Assembly (NCBI GenBank): GCA_034411995.1
Contig: DAOUME010000026.1
Location: 248,001-312,000 of the forward strand
Length of the DNA stretch: 64,000 bases
Source of the DNA: JAUVXJ01 sp034411995
GTDB lineage: Bacteria > Chloroflexota > Anaerolineae > UBA7937 > B3-Chlor
Direction: 5' to 3'
The notes beneath the pieces were generated by a model that was not told where the DNA came from, did not search any database, and worked only from the letters and a program-made list of their open reading frames with translations. The stretch's first letter is position 1; every line of letters begins with the position of its first letter. This document shows, piece after piece, positions 60,858 to 64,000 of this stretch. A program made the translations under genes and the position numbers.

Positions 60858-62312
60858 CTACTCCACCGGGATGCCGTTGTACGCGCTGATGTACATGTAG
60901 GTGGGCATGGTAGTGGTGTTGAGCAGTGCGCCTGCGATGCCCACCGGGTTGGTCGTGGTGACGACCACCGTGCCCTCCCAGTCTGTTCCCAGACTCCCAT
61001 ATACTTGAGGATCGCCGTATCTCGTGTTATAGCCATGGGCAGCGTAAGGAGGGATTGGTGTGTCCTCGAACTCGAGCAAGACCTGGCCGTCGGAATCGAA
61101 CCACTGGACGTAGACGGTGACCTCATTGTCGGGGTCCAGGTTCTGGATGCAGACGCCGGTATCCTTACGCCAGGCGCTTCCATCCTTGACCCGGTAGGCG
61201 ACCGGGAAGACCAGCTTCTGCGAACCGGAAGACACTCCAGCGTAGGCAGCGGACAGGCCATAGCTCGGTGCGCGTGTCACGCCGTGGCTGCCGATGATGG
61301 GGTAGGTGGAGGTGACCACCAGCGACCCCGAGAAGGGGCTCTCCAGCAGGTACGAGGGCCAGTTGTCCCCGTACCGGGCGTTGTAGCCATTGGTCCCGTA
61401 GGCGGGGACCTCATCGGAGAAGCGGAGGACACGGGTCCCGTCGGCCTTGTAGAAATTGAGGTAGATGGTAATGCCGAAGTCGTTGAGGTTCTGGATGCTC
61501 ACCCCCGACCAGTCTGATTCGCCTCCCCAGCTACCCCCAAAGTTCCTCCTGGCGAAGCCGGGGAAGAAGACCTCGGTGGCGGTGGTGCGGGGGATCGCGT
61601 TGCAGGACGAGGTGTGGCCTGCTGCGCAGTAGGTGTGGGCCACACCGGCGAGAGGTTTGGTCGAAGTCACCTGGAGGCTACCCGACCATCCGGAGGGCAT
61701 CTGCGAATCGTTTGGGATGTGGGGATTGACCGAGGGGTCCCAGAGGTCGTAGGTTTCCTGAGAGAAGGGCTGGATGGTGTCCAAGAAGGGACTACCGCTG
61801 ACCACGTCACCATCTGCATCACGGTAGGTCATGGAAACCTGGCAGTCGGTCGTGGCCAGACACTGGATGGTGAACCTGCTGCGGTAGTAGGCGGTCTTGA
61901 CGAGAGCGAGGAAGATCTCGTGGGCACCCTCATCGGCGTCGCAGTAGGCGGACGCGCTCCAGTGGTCGCCCCCGGGGACGTCCTCATAGACGCTCTCCAC
62001 TATGGAAGCGATGGGTCTGAGAGAGTCGATGCTCATGGAGCCCACCCAACCCGAGGGGAGGCCGGAGCCCGAGGCAGGAAAGCTATCGCTTCCCTGCGGA
62101 GGGATGGTGCTCTGAACGCTGCCGGTCTGATTGCCGCCCCGGTCTACGTACGTGACCACAACGTTGGCATCCAGGGTTTCGTGCAGGTTCATGACCCAGG
62201 TCTCGCTGGAGCCGACGCCGACCCCGTCGGTGGGGAAACCGGCGAGCACCACCGAAGAGATGGCTAAGCCGCCCAACAAAAGGGCGACGGTGGTCAGTGC
62301 TTTGGCTCTCAT
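60858..62312 (-). CDS. Secreted protein of four degenerate repeats, function unknown
   Basis: 484 residues with an N-terminal signal peptide (about 1-25, ALTTVALLLGGLAISSVVLA). The rest is four repeats of roughly 110 residues. Each has a strand motif (VMNLHETLDANVVVTYVD; IQCLATTDCQVSMTYRD; IQNLNDFGITIYLNFYK; IQNLDPDNEVTVYVQWFD) and closes with a second motif (GSMSIDSLRPIAS; GSLQVTSTKPLAG; GSLVVTSTYPIIG; GTVVVTTTNPVGI). Beta-rich, probably an extracellular or surface repeat domain. There is no catalytic motif or membrane anchor. I do not recognise a named family. No good sigma-70 promoter was seen directly upstream. Confidence 0.75.
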   Translation of the reverse strand: MRAKALTTVALLLGGLAISSVVLAGFPTDGVGVGSSETWVMNLHETLDANVVVTYVDRGGNQTGSVQSTIPPQGSDSFPASGSGLPSGWVGSMSIDSLRPIASIVESVYEDVPGGDHWSASAYCDADEGAHEIFLALVKTAYYRSRFTIQCLATTDCQVSMTYRDADGDVVSGSPFLDTIQPFSQETYDLWDPSVNPHIPNDSQMPSGWSGSLQVTSTKPLAGVAHTYCAAGHTSSCNAIPRTTATEVFFPGFARRNFGGSWGGESDWSGVSIQNLNDFGITIYLNFYKADGTRVLRFSDEVPAYGTNGYNARYGDNWPSYLLESPFSGSLVVTSTYPIIGSHGVTRAPSYGLSAAYAGVSSGSQKLVFPVAYRVKDGSAWRKDTGVCIQNLDPDNEVTVYVQWFDSDGQVLLEFEDTPIPPYAAHGYNTRYGDPQVYGSLGTDWEGTVVVTTTNPVGIAGALLNTTTMPTYMYISAYNGIPVE

Positions 62313-62484
62313 TCTTCACCCCTCTTTCCAGAGTGCCCGACTATCGTTGGCACGTCCTCCAACGACCAGATTGTGCTCTCCCGAGTATCCAACACTGAAG
62401 CCACTGCGACATCGACCACGCGACCCCTGAGCCCAGGACAGCGCTGCCGCACCCTGCCCACGCCATCGTGCGCGTAGTACAGCC

Positions 62485-62520
62485 TCTCGGCCCCTGTCCT
62501 GAGCCCTGGCGAAGGATCTC
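62485..62520 (+). mobile_element. 28-bp element with TCTC flanks inserted in the RHS gene
   Basis: The body 62489-62516 (contains CCTGTCCTGAGCCCTGGCGA) is flanked by TCTC at 62485-62488 and 62517-62520, like a 4-bp target duplication. Removing 32 bp restores the RHS frame to AQQERLYYAHDGVGRVRQ, which shows that it is an insertion. Confidence 0.65.
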
Positions 62521-63540
62521 CTGCTGCGCGATGATGTCCAGCCCTCAGAGGTACACCGCCTCGGTGTCGCTGACCACCACAGGCAGGGTGGCCGCCAGGT
62601 CCAGGACGTACTCCGTGGTGTCTCCAGCGACGGTCTTGCTGGCTCGTACCCCGTCGCCGTTGTAGGCGAACTGGGTGGTGAGCGACCCTTCCGTGACTTG
62701 CGTCAGCCGGTTGCCGTGGTCGTAGGTGTAGCTGCGCACATCGTCGCTGGTGAGGTTGCCGTTGGCATCCCAAGTGTACGCCACCCCGCCCACGCCGGTC
62801 AAGCGCTTCGCCGCGTCGTAGGTGTAGCTCAGTTGCCCGTCGGGGGAGGTCATGCTCTGCCGGTTGCCGACAGCGTCGTAGGTGTAGTCGTACTCCGCGC
62901 CGCTGGAGTAGGTGGCCGAGGTCAGACGATAGAGCGGGTCGTACTGGTAGGTGATGGTGATCGTCGAGGTGGCGTTCTGCTGCTCCCCCCCGGGCCGGAT
63001 GTCCGTCCAGAACATCGCCCGGTGCTGGCTCTCCGCCTGAGCCTCGCTCATGGGCTGGTCGTAGATGAAGAGGTTCGCCACCTCCCCCTCCACCGAGGAC
63101 CCTCCCCCAGCGTGCGAGCCCAGCCACACGTCCAGAGTGGCGCTCACGGAGTCGGTGATCGCCACCGAGTTGGCGCCTCCCCCATTCTGGTACAGGTGAG
63201 CGCTCCCCTCGCCCTCCCAGGTAGCCACGACGCTGCCCCAGCCCCACGCAGCCAGGTCCGCATGATCGCTGACCTCGGAAGTCTGCCCTCCGGCCACCAC
63301 CTTGAAGCGGACACGCGGCTCTTGTTCGTCGTCGTCCTCGTACAGCTCCAGCCGATCGCCCCCCGCCTGCCCCGCCTGGAAGAAGTAGTGGGTGGCCTCA
63401 TCACTAGTCTCCCAGTAGGGCTTCGCCTGAAGAGCGATACTGCCCTGGGCACGCCGGATGCTGCTGCTGTGCGCGCGGGCCAAAGTGGGCGTCGGGTGCA
63501 AGAGGTACTACGTAGCGTCTCCCGCGACCGTCTTGCCAGT

Positions 63541-63563
63541 GGTTCGACCGGGCTCACCACAAG
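63541..63563 (+). repeat. Second short element copy inside the RHS relic
   Basis: Core GGTTCGACCGGGCTCACC. Compared with the other copy of the same RHS motif, about 24 extra bases are present here, adding eight codons without changing frame (GVR, then TCGEPGRTT, then GKTVAGD). Confidence 0.5.
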
Positions 63564-63628
63564 TCCTTACCCCATCACCGTCGTAGGCCACCGGCGTCGC
63601 GCGGGTTGAACGATGCTCTGGATATCTC

Positions 63629-64000
63629 CTATGACGTGGCCTGCCCTCGGCGGAAGATGTTTCGCTCACATCCAAACAGGGCAAGACCTTCGTCTCCCGT
63701 AGACCACAGATGAAGCAGGAGAGGCTGTCCGGACGAATCCACCCGCAAGTTCAGGACGAGAGTGTCAGGCATGGTGACAAACTCCTCCGCTACCTGGTCA
63801 TAGAATCTCCAATCCCCATAGCACCCACCCTCTTCAGCCAACCTCGTGCCTTCCTCGTAGAACCGCGCGCCTTGGAGATAGACGCGCACCCTCCCATCAG
63901 GATAGCGCTCCATCCACCAGTTGCTCCCCGCTGTTTCGAAGACGTAGTCTTCGTCGTACCGGTCCTCATAAATCTCTGTGAATGTTCCGTCACTCTTCAA
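63629..64000 (-). CDS. Unknown protein, 5' end outside window
   Basis: At least 123 codons open to the window edge; the first possible codon (TTG) at the edge need not be the start. The sequence is acidic and rich in aromatic residues (EIYEDRYDEDYVFETAGSNW, WMERYPDGRVRVYLQGARFY, LLLHLWSTGDEGLALFGC), suggesting a beta-sheet domain. I recognise no family. It reads toward the RHS relic on the same strand and might be part of the same surface-protein locus. Confidence 0.6.
   Translation of the reverse strand: MKSDGTFTEIYEDRYDEDYVFETAGSNWWMERYPDGRVRVYLQGARFYEEGTRLAEEGGCYGDWRFYDQVAEEFVTMPDTLVLNLRVDSSGQPLLLHLWSTGDEGLALFGCERNIFRRGQATS

Larger units (their letters stand above)
62444..63605 (-). pseudogene. 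RHS/YD-repeat gene with LamG-like insert, decayed
   Basis: The minus strand encodes the core-proximal part of an RHS protein: a LamG/concanavalin-like segment (YFFQAGQAGGDRLELYED, then SATLDVWLGSHAGG), then YD repeats (YDYTYDAVGNRQSM, LSYTYDAAKRLTGV, FAYNGDGVRASKTVAGD). Lesions: an in-frame TAG at 63508-63510 after a second copy of the AYDGDGVR motif (63585-63520); a TGA at 62545-62547 inside what should read VYLYGLDIIAQQ; a frameshifting short insertion at 62485-62520; and loss of everything after ERLYYAHDGVGRVRQ. RHS proteins are large secreted polymorphic toxins or wall proteins; this one cannot be functional. Confidence 0.8.

Overview
The window reads as chromosomal DNA of an anaerobic, GC-rich, heterotrophic bacterium, most likely an uncultured Chloroflexota of the Anaerolineae type. 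This placement is inference. It rests on lipoprotein binding proteins with Pro/Thr/Ala-rich linkers after the lipobox, a wealth of LivFGHM and Dpp-type transporters beside acyl-CoA ligases, DsrMK/DsrC-type redox proteins, secreted proteins built from repeats, and decayed RHS genes. No rRNA is present. Promoters are strikingly uniform: eight sites match TTGACA or a close relative, then exactly 17 bp, then a TANNNT-like -10.

Left third, minus strand. 1-9.2 kb is one branched-chain-amino-acid-type (HAAT) ABC operon: GntR regulator, LivG, LivF, a long-chain-type acyl-CoA ligase, LivH, LivM, LivK and, at the window edge, a DUF169 protein. 9.9-22.0 kb is a beta-glycan utilisation operon: an autoregulated LacI repressor with two operators, a Dpp/Opp-type oligosaccharide transporter (binding protein, two permeases, two ATPases), a GH130 phosphorylase, the relic of an aldolase gene, a GH94 cellobiose phosphorylase and a GH1 beta-glucosidase. 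The logic is uptake of cello- or manno-oligosaccharides and mainly phosphorolytic cleavage in the cytoplasm.

Middle, plus strand, 22.2-38.9 kb: an IclR regulator, a molybdopterin oxidoreductase related to acetylene hydratase and polysulfide reductase, a ferredoxin/FAD fusion protein, a corrinoid methyltransferase triad (methyl-THF methyltransferase, corrinoid protein, UroD-fold methyltransferase), an aryl-alcohol-type dehydrogenase, an aldehyde dehydrogenase, a C_GCAxxG_C_C protein, then DsrM, DsrK and DsrC. Sulfite reductase DsrAB is absent here. A plausible joint job is demethylation and oxidation of methylated, perhaps methoxyaromatic, plant compounds, with electrons passed to a DsrMK/DsrC membrane module. 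A second Liv transporter (minus) and a divergent acyl-CoA ligase (plus) follow at 39-46.6 kb and could import and activate the acids formed.

Right third: a tandem universal stress protein, a 2855-residue cyclic beta-1,2-glucan synthase (GT84-GH189-GH94), a PEP-CTERM protein flanked by two copies of the glucan synthase 3' end, tRNA-Leu, an ArsB/SLC13-type permease with a CBS-domain protein, a Phe-Gly-Cys tRNA operon with promoter and terminator, a REP-rich spacer, a secreted four-repeat protein, an RHS pseudogene broken by a short element with a target-site-duplication-like flank, and a partial gene at the edge.
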